A stretch of DNA of 64,000 nt from a bacterium UBP2_UBA5202 (GCA_002412795.1 DHVS01000011.1:1-64000), one strand, 5' to 3'. Shown: positions 24,029-32,199, counted from the first letter of the stretch. Made by a program: numbers and translations. The notes: generated by a model from the sequence alone, not told the origin.

Positions 24029-25122
24029 TGATAATCGTGAGATATAAAGATAGAAAATTATTAGATAAAGTATTTATTTTAGGGGCGGGTTCATCGTATA
24101 GTCTAACTGCTGGTCAATCTAACAAAAATTGGATAGCACCGTTAGACGCTGAATTCCCAAAACGAATATGTGATTTGCAAAATAAACGTGGTTGGAGCAA
24201 AGAAGCTTCACAGAGGATTCTTGAGGATTGGTTGTATCATGTTGATTTTAATAAAATGAGTTTGGAAAAAGCAATCTCTCAACAAATAGCAGATTTACAT
24301 TTTCTTGAGGCGATTCAACCCCACAAAGGCATTCAACAAAGAAACGCATTAGAGTATTTAGAGGATGTAACATACGTCATATCATATATATTGAAACAAA
24401 TACGAGTTAAAAACAAAAAAGCTGAAGAATTGTTCATCCAGAAATTTTTTGATTACGTTAGTGTAGATGCGTGCCCTAATCGGATAATTACTTTTAATTA
24501 TGATACTATTGTAGATGCTCCTTTGATTGCAAAATATAAACCACAAGATGTCTATTTTTACAAGATAAAATCTGGAAGGAATATAAAAAATCCAAGAGTG
24601 ACGCATAATCGTCATCCGTTATTGTTGAAGTTACATGGATCGGTGAATTGGTATTGCACTAAAGATACTTTTCGTGAAATATTTATTGATCTTTCAAAAA
24701 CCAATACAAAGTCTTTCGCTATTAAAGATGATGCTTCAACAAGCCGATATATTAAAGATATATGGATTGATTATACCTGCATATCTCCCAAAGACGATTG
24801 TATACCATTAACCATTCCACCAATACCAGTAAAGCCGGTAACAGATATTTCAATATTTACATATTTATGGACATGTGCTTATGAATATTTACATGATTGC
24901 AAAGAGATTGTTATTTCAGGCTATAGTCTTCCAGAAACAGATACCCTGGCTGTGTCATTATTTTCTAAATTCAAGAATATGCAGTTAACAAAATTAACAA
25001 TAATTGACCCATCTGCTGTTTCAATTAGTAAATGGATGGCGATATTTCAGCGCAAGAATATTTCAAGGAAATATAAAATAGAATATTATCCGGATTTTTG
25101 TCAGTATATAAAAAATATTTAA
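24028..25122 (+). CDS. SIR2-like domain defence protein
   Basis: A 364-residue protein with the SIR2-like fold used as an NADase in several abortive-infection systems. Motifs: FILGAGSSYSLTAG (glycine-rich NAD-binding loop, about 17), ITFNYDTIVD (about 155), LLKLHGSVNW (catalytic His region, about 201), IVISGYSLPETD (about 297). The start is GTG at 24028, whose G is the last base of the previous stop; a second GTG at 24037 is possible. No other effector domain is visible, so it may deplete NAD when triggered by the upstream DUF262 protein. The gene is strongly AT-rich. Confidence 0.82.
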   Translation: MIIVRYKDRKLLDKVFILGAGSSYSLTAGQSNKNWIAPLDAEFPKRICDLQNKRGWSKEASQRILEDWLYHVDFNKMSLEKAISQQIADLHFLEAIQPHKGIQQRNALEYLEDVTYVISYILKQIRVKNKKAEELFIQKFFDYVSVDACPNRIITFNYDTIVDAPLIAKYKPQDVYFYKIKSGRNIKNPRVTHNRHPLLLKLHGSVNWYCTKDTFREIFIDLSKTNTKSFAIKDDASTSRYIKDIWIDYTCISPKDDCIPLTIPPIPVKPVTDISIFTYLWTCAYEYLHDCKEIVISGYSLPETDTLAVSLFSKFKNMQLTKLTIIDPSAVSISKWMAIFQRKNISRKYKIEYYPDFCQYIKNI

Positions 25123-25141
25123 ATATGTGCCCATAGCCCTG

Positions 25142-25180
25142 CCGTCTGCCTCTGCCCTATATAATAATGGCTACAGCATC
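25142..25180 (+). repeat. Imperfect direct repeat, copy 1
   Basis: 39 bp with 35 identities to 25532-25570. It contains GTCTGCCTCTGCCC followed by TATATAAT, a plausible -10 region. The copies bracket the 89-aa gene. Confidence 0.7.
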
Positions 25181-25244
25181 TAGCGGTTCTTTTTTCATAT
25201 TGATTGTTTTATTATCAACCATTTTTATCAATAAGGAGATTCCA

Positions 25245-25514
25245 ATGGCTAAGCAACCGATAACTCATTTTTGCGTTAGCAGGTATGCTAAAGTCTTCCC
25301 ACCAAATATTCATACTCATTCTGATTCAGTGGTTTTTTCATTGCCGTTTGAGGAGGCTGCCAAGCTTAATCTGGCGCTCGATGAATCTCTTAAAATAGCA
25401 ATGCGAGAAGGTAGGAAAACGGGGGAGTTATTTATTCCCAAGGGATATATTGAACTTGGTTTTACTATAAGTAATAAGCTGGTGGTTGTATATTATTCTG
25501 ACAAGAATAAATAA
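25245..25514 (+). CDS. 89-aa hypothetical protein
   Basis: An ATG preceded by AAGGAG at ideal distance. The protein has no signal or known motif; the sequence (FCVSRYAKVFPPNIHTHSDSVVFSLPFEEAAKLNLALDESLKIA ... KGYIELGFTISNKLVVVYY) suggests a small alpha-beta fold with an extended central helix. It lies alone between two copies of a 39-bp repeat, arranged like a one-gene cassette. Function unknown. Confidence 0.55.
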   Translation: MAKQPITHFCVSRYAKVFPPNIHTHSDSVVFSLPFEEAAKLNLALDESLKIAMREGRKTGELFIPKGYIELGFTISNKLVVVYYSDKNK

Positions 25515-25531
25515 CGGAATTACGGTCATTA

Positions 25532-25570
25532 CCGTCTGCCTCCGCCCTATAGAATGATGGCTACGGCATC
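25532..25570 (+). repeat. Imperfect direct repeat, copy 2
   Basis: The partner of 25142-25180, four mismatches over 39 bp, offset exactly 390 bp. Confidence 0.7.
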
Positions 25571-25872
25571 AGGGCCAGACCTTTAAATGTGGCCCTCGTT
25601 GGCTTCGTTCGCTGCATTCCAGAGCCTTCGACCTCCTTCATTCCGCTTCTCAATCTACTTCGGGCATTATACGCTCAGGCACGTAGTTGGCATAATAGTC
25701 AATTCCGTGCCTTTGCTTTATCTTTTAGCTCCAGGCACAGGCAGATTCCTGGATCGCTTACAGGGTAGCGGCGCTGGGTTTCGGCATGGCACCGTATAGC
25801 CACCAGGAAAGACGGCGGCTCCAGGCCAGCTCCAGGTCGCTCGTTCCACCTGTCGCTATTCCGCCGCCTGAC

Positions 25873-25890
25873 CCATAATGCGCATTATGG
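25873..25890. promoter_or_regulatory. Perfect 18-bp palindrome, dif-like core
   Basis: CCATAATGCGCATTATGG is its own reverse complement. Read as CATAA-N6-TTATG it has the core geometry of Xer recombination sites (two 11-bp arms around a 6-bp spacer). Confidence 0.45.
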
Positions 25891-25929
25891 TTCCTTGTCC
25901 CTTGCCTTGCCCCAGCGCTACGCCCGGAG

Positions 25930-25957
25930 GGTTTACATAACCGGCATTATGCAAACT
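25930..25957 (-). promoter_or_regulatory. dif-like Xer recombination site candidate
   Basis: On the minus strand the 11-6-11 layout is AGTTTGCATAA, TGCCGG, TTATGTAAACC. Compared with E. coli dif arms (GGTGCGCATAA and TTATGTTAAAT, from memory) each arm matches at 8 of 11 positions, including the conserved CATAA/TTATG core. Confidence 0.45.
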
Positions 25958-26217
25958 ACCCTGCTACGCTCTTGTAGGCCAGGCCCGCATCTGCCATTGC
26001 CTGTCGCTGATAAACTGGCCGACCTGCCACGTTCCCTTTCAGGGGCTACCTTACAGGTTACGGGCTGTGGTCTATCTGATACGACCGTTGTTTGATCCAG
26101 CAACGGTCTTTTGTATTTGCCGGCACATATATCAAGATATCTGTGGTTGTATCCCCCCACATCCCAGGAGGATATAGTTTCAGGTATAATCGCGGATGGT
26201 GTGGGGTGTTTTTAGGC

Positions 26218-26246
26218 TTGATTTTGTCGGGGCTAAGATGTATCCT
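26218..26246 (+). promoter_or_regulatory. Promoter-like module, second copy
   Basis: TTGATT, 17-bp spacer starting TTGTCGGGG, TATCCT; repeats the 20955-20983 module. The predicted start of transcription falls at or next to the ATG at 26253. Confidence 0.5.
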
Positions 26247-26252
26247 TATAAC

Positions 26253-26510
26253 ATGAATGAAGACATGCCGAAATATTACAACCTGACGGCCGGTTCCGAG
26301 TTGGACTGCATGGCCAGAAAGCACGGGTTTGAACCCGACCTGTATGGCTGGTATGTGATAAGGGACAACGGGCTGAAGGACGTATGGGATGCCTGGGTCA
26401 AATGCCGGGCCCTGCAAAAGGAAGTAAAGATCCGCTGGCCCAAGGCTGATTGGATAATATGCATAATTTCATACGACCTGTACATCATGGTCTTTCCGGA
26501 GGAAGAATAG
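26253..26510 (+). CDS. 85-aa hypothetical protein
   Basis: A small, Trp- and Tyr-rich protein (MNEDMPKYYNLTAGSELDCMARKHGFEPDLYGWYVIRDNGLKDVWDAWVKCRALQKEVKIRWPKADWIICIISYDLYIMVF), not recognised. The start at 26253 is chosen because the repeated promoter module ends at 26246, making a near-leaderless transcript; an in-frame ATG at 26238 would lie inside that promoter but does have GGGG upstream. GC content is higher than in the AT-rich operon to the left. Confidence 0.5.
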   Translation: MNEDMPKYYNLTAGSELDCMARKHGFEPDLYGWYVIRDNGLKDVWDAWVKCRALQKEVKIRWPKADWIICIISYDLYIMVFPEEE

Positions 26511-26595
26511 GTTTCTATAAGCGGGAGGCCGCCAGGGAATTGATTCTTGAATAAGGTAACATGGTAAATATATAAGTAGAGATAGAGGAGAAACT

Positions 26596-26808
26596 ATGAA
26601 AGTACATAAAATTATCGAAGGTAGTGAGTTGGTATATCCAAAAACAGGCGAGTTTACTGTTTACTGCCCTGTATGTCCTTCTATTTGGATGCAAGACAAT
26701 GAAAGTACAGAAAAATATTGTCAGCATCTTCGTTTTTTCTATAACAGATTGAATTTCCATAATCAACAACCGGCCCATGAAATGCTTGGGCTAAAAATCA
26801 CCCATTGA
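26596..26808 (+). CDS. 70-aa hypothetical protein with possible zinc knuckle
   Basis: A GAGGAG ribosome-binding site precedes the ATG. The product contains YCPVCPS and KYCQHLRFF, a Cys-x2-Cys ... Cys-x-His arrangement that might bind zinc. Otherwise unrecognised. It lies 46 bases before the next gene and is probably cotranscribed with it. Confidence 0.5.
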   Translation: MKVHKIIEGSELVYPKTGEFTVYCPVCPSIWMQDNESTEKYCQHLRFFYNRLNFHNQQPAHEMLGLKITH

Positions 26809-26854
26809 AGTAGCTCGTGTTGAACTTCTTGGTTGAATTCGAAAAGGAATAATT

Positions 26855-27466
26855 ATGATTAGAGAATGTCCCGGAATATTGCCAGATTCAATAACAAAGG
26901 TTCTTGATAAATTAGCCGATGAATGGGCAACCTCTGCAATCAGGCCCAAATTAGATAAAGAGGTCACGAAAAACTGGGACAATCTTATTAAAAGTTGGAC
27001 CAACGACGAAACCCTGCCTCTTTTTATTAGAAGGCCTAACCTTGGGAGAGGTTCAGTAATAAAACATGAAACGGGCAGGGATTTAGTTCCTGTTGACAAT
27101 ACACCTGCACATTGGGTATTTAATATGGCTGACGAATACGGACATATGACTATTGAAGAATTATTTAATAAAGTGAATGATCGAGATGTCCCCGTGGCTA
27201 TGGTGTTGTCTATAGAAGAGAGAAGAAACAATCTATTTAAAACTGGCAATCCACGAATTATGTTAAGTAGTAAAGGTTGGCAAGTGTGCCACAAAAAACC
27301 AGTCAAACTTGGCCCAAATGGAGATGTAAAAAATATTCCCATAAATATACTTAAGGAACATTTTGTTCGGTTGATGATCCCTTCAAATATATTTCTTGTC
27401 CCCAAACAGCTTGGCGCTCTTGGAGAACTGCCGCAGTTTACTAATAGGATGATGGATATAGATTAA
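26855..27466 (+). CDS. 203-aa hypothetical protein
   Basis: Not recognised with confidence. AAAGGAAT precedes the ATG. The C-terminal part GWQVCHKKPVKLGPNGDVKNIPINILKEHFVRLMIPSNIFLVPKQLGALGELPQF looks strongly conserved in style (a Cys-His pair followed by a basic HF-LM-PSN-FLVPK segment) and could be a small nuclease-like zinc site, but I cannot assign it. There is no signal peptide or membrane segment. It sits between two cargo operons in the element. Confidence 0.6.
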   Translation: MIRECPGILPDSITKVLDKLADEWATSAIRPKLDKEVTKNWDNLIKSWTNDETLPLFIRRPNLGRGSVIKHETGRDLVPVDNTPAHWVFNMADEYGHMTIEELFNKVNDRDVPVAMVLSIEERRNNLFKTGNPRIMLSSKGWQVCHKKPVKLGPNGDVKNIPINILKEHFVRLMIPSNIFLVPKQLGALGELPQFTNRMMDID

Positions 27467-27524
27467 TTTAACTTATACAAGTGGCAGCTTTGGCAATGAT
27501 AGTACCTAACGACATATGGTCTGA

Positions 27525-27554
27525 TTGGATTTTGTCACTCCTCTATAATACAAT
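27525..27554 (+). promoter_or_regulatory. Promoter-like module upstream of the caspase/Hsp70/helicase operon
   Basis: TTGGAT, 18-bp spacer containing TTTGTCACTCC, then TACAAT; a TATAAT at 27544-27549 overlaps. The TTGTC to -10 distance (12 nt) equals that in the other modules. Confidence 0.5.
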
Positions 27555-27568
27555 AACAGGGTCCGATA

Positions 27569-27679
27569 ATGAGTTTATGTATCGCTAATTATTCATACCA
27601 ATCGAATGCCAAAATTGTCTGTATCAAAAAACTAAAACTACTGGACATATGCCGTGCCGGGCTGGGAAAGGAGTATTAA
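27569..27679 (+). CDS. Possible 36-aa upstream ORF of the caspase-like gene
   Basis: ATG close to the predicted transcription start, no ribosome-binding site; the frame ends at TAA one base before the ATG of the caspase-like gene, and the GGAAAGGAG of that gene lies inside this ORF. Such a layout would permit translational coupling. Protein sequence unremarkable (MSLCIANYSYQSNAKIVCIK...). It may be chance. Confidence 0.25.
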   Translation: MSLCIANYSYQSNAKIVCIKKLKLLDICRAGLGKEY

Positions 27680-27680
27680 C

Positions 27681-28346
27681 ATGAGAACGCTGGTGATCCA
27701 CCCCAATGACTCAACCACTGATTTTCTGACTGATATCTATTCCGGCAAAAACTGGGAGGTCATAAGAGGTCCAATTAAGAAAGAAGAGCTTGCTGCTAGG
27801 ATAGCAGACCACGACAGAATAGTTATGCTGGGACATGGCCTGCCCTCCGGACTAATCGGACACGGAGGCCTGGTAATTGACGAGTCCATGGCTCATCTGC
27901 TGCGGGGCAGGAAGTGCGTGTGCATCTGGTGCAATGCCGACCAATATGTGTTGCGTCATGGTTTGTCTGGGTTTTACACCGGGATGTTCGTTTCCGAACC
28001 GGCCGAGGCCAGGTTGTTCGGCCTGCCGATTGACGCTGATCCGATTAAGGAGTCCAACCGGCTCTTTGCGGTAGCTGTCAGGGATTCAATTTTTAAGGAG
28101 AACATGCTGGAATTGACCAGGCAGGCCTATAACAGCAAGACCAACCCGGTGATTGATTACAACCGGAACAACTTGTACTCCAGGGATGCTTTGATCGAAG
28201 ACTGGCAGGGGCCTGGTGGAGGCGCTGGCCACGATTATGAGATTGACCCTGTTGACAACCATGTGAACGACAAATCAATTGAACAAGCCCATGCAATCGG
28301 CAGTATTTTGAAAGTAGGGAAGAATAAGTATGAGAAAAATCAGTGA
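27681..28346 (+). CDS. Caspase-like cysteine protease
   Basis: A 221-residue protein with the His-Cys dyad pattern of the caspase/CHAT/gingipain superfamily: IVMLGHGLPSGL (His52) after a predicted beta strand, then CVCIWCNADQYV (Cys84) ending the next strand, followed by GFYTGMFVSEP. GGAAAGGAG lies before the ATG at 27681. The C-terminal tail (GPGGGAGHDYEIDPVDNHVND) is flexible. Its last 17 bases overlap the Hsp70-like gene, so expression is coupled to the chaperone and helicase that follow. Suggested role: effector protease of a defence operon. I infer proteolysis only from the dyad; the family name is from pattern, not search. Confidence 0.65.
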   Translation: MRTLVIHPNDSTTDFLTDIYSGKNWEVIRGPIKKEELAARIADHDRIVMLGHGLPSGLIGHGGLVIDESMAHLLRGRKCVCIWCNADQYVLRHGLSGFYTGMFVSEPAEARLFGLPIDADPIKESNRLFAVAVRDSIFKENMLELTRQAYNSKTNPVIDYNRNNLYSRDALIEDWQGPGGGAGHDYEIDPVDNHVNDKSIEQAHAIGSILKVGKNKYEKNQ

Positions 28347-30756
28347 TGCGTTCCACGCCCTTGTCGCATCCGGCCCGAAGACTCTTAAAGTCCCGGACCA
28401 ACCGGTGCGGGTCATCGGCATCGACCTGGGCACAACCAATTCCACCATTGCCGAGATAATATGGGACCCGGACCAGCCCGGTGAGGTCAAGCCCCGATGC
28501 GTGGAGGTAAGCCAGGAAACCATGGCCGGGGATTATACTCATATACTGATCCCGTCCGCAGTGGCCTTGCACCAGAGCAAGGCTATCATCGGCGAGGGGG
28601 CCAAGCGTCTGTTCCCCCGCTCGGCCGAGCTGGGCCTGGAGTCTTACAAGGACATTTTTCTGGAATGCAAGAACGACATGGGCAATGACCGCACCTACCA
28701 CCGGGCGCCCCAGGGTTATCGTTCCGCGGCCGAGATCGGCGGCCATGTCCTGAAGTTCCTGGCCGGAGCGGCGTCCCAGCAAGGAGGCATCCCAATTTCT
28801 CATACGGTGGTCACGGTACCGGCTTCGTTCCAGATCTCCCAGCGCCAGGACACCGTCAAGGCGGCCGAGCTAGCCGGAATCACCATCGCCAACGGCGACC
28901 TGCTGGACGAGCCCATTGCCGCCTTGTTTGACTATCTGGTGGCTTTTCCGGAGAAGGTGGCCGAGCATCTGACCGGAAAAAAGAACCTGGTTGTGTTCGA
29001 TTTCGGGGGCGGCACTTGCGATGTGGCCGTATTCCAACTGGAACAGGCCGACCTCGGGGGCCGGATAGGCATTTCCCCGCTGGCGGTATCTCGCTACCAT
29101 CGCCTGGGCGGAGGGGACATAGACCGGGCCATTGTTCACCAGGTGCTGATACCCCAGCTGATCGAGCAGAACCGCCTGAACAGCTTCGATATCGGGTTTG
29201 AGGACCGAAAAAACAAGCTGGAACCGGCCCTCTTGGGGGTGGCCGAAGCGCTCAAGATGGGACTTTGCGATGAGATCAGGACACTTATTAGTTTTGGCAA
29301 ATACAAATCTTCTGACAAGACAACGGTAATCAAGATCCAGCCAGGACTCCACACCTGTTATCTTAACCATGAAAAATGGGAGCTGCGTTCACCGGCATTG
29401 TCAGCCAAGCAGTTTGAAGACCTGCTGGTCCCGTTCCTGGACTCTGACCTGCTCTATGCCAGGGAGACCGAATACTTCCTGACTTGCTCGATATTTGCCC
29501 CCATCCAGGACGCCTTGGACCGCTGTGGGCTGGAGACGAAGGACGTGGGCCTGTGCCTTTTGGTGGGCGGCAGCTGCCTTATCCCGCAGGTGTCGGCGGC
29601 GGTCAGAAAATACTTTGACAAGGCAACCATTTTTCAGCATGACAACCCCGATGCCATTCAGGTGGCCGTGGCCAAGGGGGCGGCCTGCCACGCCCTTTCG
29701 CTGGCCCTCTATGGGCATGGTCTGTTCCAGGTAAAAGCCCAGGAGCCCATAAATGTCAGCACAGCCTCGGGTCCGGTCGAGATCATACCCAAGGGGGCCG
29801 CTCTGCCTTACCCGGCCGAGGGATGGAACACATTCAAGGCGCTGACGGTGCCGTCGACATCAATTAAAGATCCAGTGGCCATGAAGGTGGAGATTACCGC
29901 CGGGCCCAAGGACGATGTACGCATCCTTTTCAGCCAGACCTGGTTCATTCCTGCCCCGGTCAACCAGGGTGACAGGCTTATATTGAGCTACCGGTTGGAC
30001 GGCAACCAGGTGTTCGATTTTAAGCTGCGTTTGGAAAGCGACCCCGAGGGTGAAGGATACGACGGCCAGATCCAGAATCCCCTGACCAATGTGGTCAATC
30101 CCAACAAGACCAGGATCCTGATCCAGCAGGACGAAGAGGAACTGAGGACCGGGTCGGTGCCCAAAAGACTGATTCCCAGCAAGATAGTGGAGATCGCCCA
30201 GAACTATGCCAAGATCAAGCAGTACGAGAAGGCCATTTCCTATCTGCAGAGGGCCTTGAGGATGGGCGACAGCCCCGATCCAAATATTCTGAACCTGATG
30301 GGTATTTATAGCGGGCATATAGGTGACACCGCCCATGAGGAGAAATATTACCGGGAATCCGCTGCCCAAGGAGGCGGCTCGGCATCCTTGTTTAATCTGG
30401 CCTTGAGCCAGAAAGAGAGAGGCAAGAACCAGGAGGCCCTGAAGACAGTCGAAGAGGCTGTCGAGGAGGGAGCGGACGGTCCGACCATGACGCTGCAGTC
30501 CATGCTGCAGGAAAAGACCGGGGACAAACGGGGTTCGGAAAAATCGATCAAGGAAGCCTTTGAATTGTTCCGCCCATTTTCGGCCATGACAGACTGGGAG
30601 CTGGGTTGGTATATCACAGCCTGCAAAATGTCCGGACGCGATTCCGACCAGGAGAAGGCCAAAAAGGAAATGAGCCGCCGGGGCCAAAAGGGTGATATGA
30701 CCGGAGGGGCCGATGGGATGCTACCGGGCCTTTCCGGGGACTTGGTCCGGCGATGA
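28330..30756 (+). CDS. Hsp70-like ATPase with C-terminal TPR region
   Basis: An 808-residue protein. The actin-fold ATPase has phosphate-1 IGIDLGTTNSTIAE (about 31), phosphate-2 VVFDFGGGTCDVAVF (about 224) and the adenosine-binding LLVGGSCLIPQV (about 413). After about residue 475 a beta-rich segment replaces or modifies the usual substrate-binding domain (IIPKGAALPYPAEGW ... YRLDGNQVFDFKLRLE), and residues about 620-760 form TPR-like helices (AQNYAKIKQYEKAISYLQRALRMGD). Cellular DnaK is about 630 residues without TPRs, so this is a specialised, probably client-sensing relative. It overlaps both neighbours (17 and 4 bases). GC-rich, unlike the AT-rich block to its left. Confidence 0.88.
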   Translation: MRKISDAFHALVASGPKTLKVPDQPVRVIGIDLGTTNSTIAEIIWDPDQPGEVKPRCVEVSQETMAGDYTHILIPSAVALHQSKAIIGEGAKRLFPRSAELGLESYKDIFLECKNDMGNDRTYHRAPQGYRSAAEIGGHVLKFLAGAASQQGGIPISHTVVTVPASFQISQRQDTVKAAELAGITIANGDLLDEPIAALFDYLVAFPEKVAEHLTGKKNLVVFDFGGGTCDVAVFQLEQADLGGRIGISPLAVSRYHRLGGGDIDRAIVHQVLIPQLIEQNRLNSFDIGFEDRKNKLEPALLGVAEALKMGLCDEIRTLISFGKYKSSDKTTVIKIQPGLHTCYLNHEKWELRSPALSAKQFEDLLVPFLDSDLLYARETEYFLTCSIFAPIQDALDRCGLETKDVGLCLLVGGSCLIPQVSAAVRKYFDKATIFQHDNPDAIQVAVAKGAACHALSLALYGHGLFQVKAQEPINVSTASGPVEIIPKGAALPYPAEGWNTFKALTVPSTSIKDPVAMKVEITAGPKDDVRILFSQTWFIPAPVNQGDRLILSYRLDGNQVFDFKLRLESDPEGEGYDGQIQNPLTNVVNPNKTRILIQQDEEELRTGSVPKRLIPSKIVEIAQNYAKIKQYEKAISYLQRALRMGDSPDPNILNLMGIYSGHIGDTAHEEKYYRESAAQGGGSASLFNLALSQKERGKNQEALKTVEEAVEEGADGPTMTLQSMLQEKTGDKRGSEKSIKEAFELFRPFSAMTDWELGWYITACKMSGRDSDQEKAKKEMSRRGQKGDMTGGADGMLPGLSGDLVRR

Positions 30757-32009
30757 GCTGGCTTGTTCCCGAAAATGAGCTTACCCCCGAGCAATTGCGG
30801 GCCATCAGGCTGGGACCGGAGGAAAACCGGGCAATAGTTGGGGGCCCTGGTTCCGGCAAGACCCAGATCCTCTTGTACCGGGCACGGTTTCTCAAGGATA
30901 AGCACAGGATATTTCCGGCAAAATTCAGGGTGCTGGTCTATACCAATGTACTTAAGGATTACATTCGCTCCGCCCTACCGCTTTTGGGGCTGCCGGACGA
31001 ATGCGTGCTTACCTTCGACCATTGGTGCCGGTTGTTTTATGAGGAACACATCGGCCGGACGCTTCCCTGGGACGCTACACACAAAACGCCAGATTTTGCC
31101 GCAATACGGCAGGCGGTGGCTGCCTTGATCGAAAACCGTAAGGTCAAACTTCCCCTTTATGACTTCGTGCTGGTGGACGAGGGGCAGGACTTGGATATAG
31201 GGGTCTTCAACCTGCTATCGAAGATCGCCAAGCATGTGACGGTCTGCCTGGATTCCAAACAGAAGATCTATGACACAGATTCCAACGAACAGAGCATACT
31301 TTCCGTACTGGGAATACAAAGGCGCAACATCAGCCTGATAGACGCTTTCAGGGTCTGCCCCTACCTGGTGCGTCTGGCCTCGGTGCTGATTCCAGAACAG
31401 GGAGAGAGGGATGCTTTCGTAAACCAAGCCAGGACCGAACAGGTGGAAAGGCAAATGCCGTTCCTGTACTTGGCAGATTCATATGCCGATGAGAAGGAAA
31501 AGCTCTTTCAGATGATCCGCGAGCGCCAGCTTAAGAACGATTCCATAGCCATTTTGTTCCCCATCAACAAACAGGTCTTCGGATATGCCCAGGGCCTGAA
31601 GGAGGCCGGGATCGAGGTCGAGGTGCCTCAAAAGGGGAAGACCAAGGGTAAAATCCCCACCCATGATTTCGGAAGCAGCCGCCCCAAGCTGATGTCCTAC
31701 CATAGCGCCAAGGGCCTAACATTTGATTCTGTGTTTATGCCGAGGCTTACATCCAGGGCCTTCGAATTTACTAGGCAAAGCCAAGAACGGATATCCAAAC
31801 TGCTGTTCGTGGCCATTACCAGAGCCACCAAATGGGTGTTCATCTCGACAGATAAAAAGGATATGCTTGACGTTATCCGCGACAAGATGCTTCCGATGGA
31901 AAGCACAGGGCAAATCTTCGTCGGTCGCATGGGGCAAAATGTAAGGGGATCACAACCATCAAAAATCCCCGAAATTGAAACAGAAAACGACCCGCTGGAT
32001 TTTTTATAA
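30753..32009 (+). CDS. Superfamily 1 UvrD-like helicase, compact
   Basis: A 418-residue helicase, far shorter than PcrA. Motifs: Walker A GGPGSGKTQ (about 29), Walker B FVLVDEGQD (about 142), III CLDSKQKIY, IV-like DAFRVCPYLVRLA, V SYHSAKGLTFDSVFMPRL (about 315), VI LLFVAITRATKWVFIS (about 354). Inserted 1B/2B subdomains are largely missing. Similar compact helicases occur in defence operons. The ATG overlaps the Hsp70-like stop by four bases (ATGA). The last 40 residues are hydrophilic (QPSKIPEIETENDPLDFL). Cytoplasmic, acts on DNA or RNA. Confidence 0.85.
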   Translation: MSWLVPENELTPEQLRAIRLGPEENRAIVGGPGSGKTQILLYRARFLKDKHRIFPAKFRVLVYTNVLKDYIRSALPLLGLPDECVLTFDHWCRLFYEEHIGRTLPWDATHKTPDFAAIRQAVAALIENRKVKLPLYDFVLVDEGQDLDIGVFNLLSKIAKHVTVCLDSKQKIYDTDSNEQSILSVLGIQRRNISLIDAFRVCPYLVRLASVLIPEQGERDAFVNQARTEQVERQMPFLYLADSYADEKEKLFQMIRERQLKNDSIAILFPINKQVFGYAQGLKEAGIEVEVPQKGKTKGKIPTHDFGSSRPKLMSYHSAKGLTFDSVFMPRLTSRAFEFTRQSQERISKLLFVAITRATKWVFISTDKKDMLDVIRDKMLPMESTGQIFVGRMGQNVRGSQPSKIPEIETENDPLDFL

Positions 32010-32115
32010 AGGTAAGTTGTATGTTATAAAGATTATGACCAACTTATCCGTGATTGAAAATGCAATAAGACCGTAGAATCAAGATCGCAGGTATAACTAA
32101 ATAATAATGGCTTTC

Positions 32116-32148
32116 CGGGCTTTGGAGTAACATCCAGGGCCCGTTTTT
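32116..32148 (+). terminator. Rho-independent terminator
   Basis: CGGGCTTTGGA / TCCAGGGCCCG (two T-G pairs) with loop GTAACA, then five T. The T-run runs directly into the next promoter-like module. Confidence 0.75.
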
Positions 32149-32169
32149 GTCACCCCTTGGTGGTACAAT
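32147..32169 (+). promoter_or_regulatory. Promoter-like module (TTGTC-N12-TACAAT)
   Basis: TTGTCACCCC starting inside the terminator T-run, TACAAT at 32164-32169, 30 bases before the ATG at 32200, which has an AAGGGG ribosome-binding site. Confidence 0.5.
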
Positions 32170-32199
32170 ATTAGAGAACTTTAAATAAGGGGTAACGCC

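Larger units (their letters stand above)
25515..26252. other. ~740-bp gene-free segment with dif-like palindromes
   Basis: No credible gene on either strand: open frames here lack ribosome-binding sites and recognisable protein sequence. Composition is more GC-rich than the flanking cargo. It contains the second copy of the 39-bp repeat, two CATAA-N6-TTATG palindromes (25874-25889 and 25936-25951), half-site-like GGCATTAT and GGCATAAT at about 25667 and 25692, and a hairpin ACCGTTG-N13-CAACGGT at about 26082-26108 followed by TTTTGT. It may be a recombination zone, a structured RNA or decayed DNA. Confidence 0.5.

Noticed and set aside
25587..26417. Open frames on both strands in the gene-free zone
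   Set aside because: Ser/Arg/Leu-rich translations without start signals or similarity; the region is better described by palindromes.
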